Assembly (NCBI GenBank): GCA_910586375.1
Contig: CAJUIE010000033.1
Span: forward strand, 1 to 5,837
Origin: an uncultured Alistipes sp.
GTDB taxonomy: Bacteria > Bacteroidota > Bacteroidia > Bacteroidales > Rikenellaceae
Reading direction: 5' to 3'
DNA: 5,837 nt
In this document: one piece after another, positions 5,303 through 5,837 of the stretch
Position numbering within the stretch: position 1 is the stretch's first letter
How the letters are laid out: the number at the start of each line of letters is the position of its first letter
Made by a program: the position numbers and the translations under genes
Notes under the pieces: model-generated
Databases searched by the model: none
Told to the model about the DNA's origin: nothing
Seen by the model: only the letters and a program-made list of their open reading frames with translations

Positions 5303-5837
5303 ATGGCGAAGATCAAAAGGGCCTATTTCTGCAAAAGCTGCGGTTTCGAAGCCCCCAAATGGCTGGGCAAGTGCCCCTCATGCGGCGAATGGAACACATT
5401 TACCGAGGAGATCGTGGCCCGCGAAAACCGCAACACGATAGCTGCCTCGGCCGCACTGCCCCCGACAAGACCCCAGCGTGTGAAGGAGATCCGCGAAAAC
5501 ACCCAACCACGCATCGATCTGGGCAATACGGAGATCGACCGGGTGTTGGGCGGCGGCATGGTTCCCGGCTCACTGATCCTCATAGGCGGCGAACCGGGCA
5601 TTGGCAAGTCGACCCTCTCGCTTCAGATCGCCCTCTCGCCCAACAACCTGAAGACCCTCTACGTCTCGGGCGAGGAGTCGGCCGAGCAGATCAAGATGCG
5701 TGCAACACGCATCGGCATCCGCAACGACGAGTGCCTGATCTATTCCGAAACGCTGCTGGAAAATATCGTCACGCAGATCAACGAGCAACAGCCCGATCTG
5801 GTCATCGTCGACTCGATCCAGACGATCTACAGCGAAC
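5303..5837 (+). CDS. radA: DNA repair protein RadA (5' part, cut by the window end)
   Basis: Only the first 178 codons lie in the window; the family is usually about 450-460 aa. RadA is a RecA-related ATPase/helicase that drives branch migration of recombination intermediates. Seen: the N-terminal zinc finger C10-x2-C13 ... C24-x2-C27, with WLGKCPSCGEWN after the first pair; GGGMVPGS at 83-90; Walker A GEPGIGKST at 96-104; VSGEES at 121-126; and the Walker B strand LVIVDSIQT at 166-174 with D170. The Lon-like C-terminal domain and the KNRFG motif would lie beyond 5837. The frame is open to the edge with no defect. ATG 5303 puts the zinc finger at its standard position. It follows the lipoprotein gene after 6 bp, with no room for its own promoter there. 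Confidence 0.96.
   Translation, partial: MAKIKRAYFCKSCGFEAPKWLGKCPSCGEWNTFTEEIVARENRNTIAASAALPPTRPQRVKEIRENTQPRIDLGNTEIDRVLGGGMVPGSLILIGGEPGIGKSTLSLQIALSPNNLKTLYVSGEESAEQIKMRATRIGIRNDECLIYSETLLENIVTQINEQQPDLVIVDSIQTIYSE

Noticed and set aside
1..5837. A mobile element, CRISPR array, toxin-antitoxin or defence system
   Set aside because: There is no transposase or integrase, no regularly spaced repeats, and base composition and codon use are uniform across housekeeping genes.

Overview
The window looks like a chromosomal housekeeping segment of a fairly GC-rich member of the Bacteroidota, most likely Bacteroidales and possibly an Alistipes-like Rikenellaceae. That placement is inference. It rests on two promoters matching the Bacteroidota -33 TTTG / -7 TAnnTTTG pattern, start codons without clear Shine-Dalgarno sequences, the gene order envelope M23-like protein - dxr - rseP, and a small lipoprotein with an acidic stretch after the lipid-bearing cysteine.

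Layout: positions 1-84 hold no gene I can support. A strong hairpin (85-115) then ends a leftward gene (135-1043) for a nucleotidyltransferase of the sugar-phosphate/NTP-transferase fold. Positions 1044-1292 form a divergent control region with two back-to-back promoters whose -33 elements lie 3 bp apart inside a 6+6 bp palindrome. The leftward transcript would carry a roughly 147-nt GC-rich leader that can fold into a three-way junction. The rightward promoter fires almost directly into a rightward cluster: a membrane-anchored M23/LytM-like protein (1293-2168), dxr (2177-3328) and rseP (3342-4670), with gaps of 8 and 13 bp. A 137-bp GC-rich gap with hairpin potential follows. Then come a small lipoprotein of unknown function (4808-5296) and, 6 bp later, radA (5303 onward), which runs off the window edge.

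How the genes fit together: the rightward cluster is mainly envelope and membrane biology. It has a periplasm-facing LytM-like domain, the first committed enzyme of MEP isoprenoid synthesis (precursors for undecaprenyl phosphate and quinones), and a site-2 intramembrane protease. The DNA-repair gene radA appears to be attached at the end with the lipoprotein. The two most notable points are the LytM-like domain, which seems to have lost three of its four zinc/catalytic positions, and the divergent control region with its structured leader. In that leader all three proposed helices contain an A.C mismatch on the + strand that becomes a G.U pair only in RNA from the minus strand. I see no mobile element, CRISPR array, tRNA or rRNA gene.
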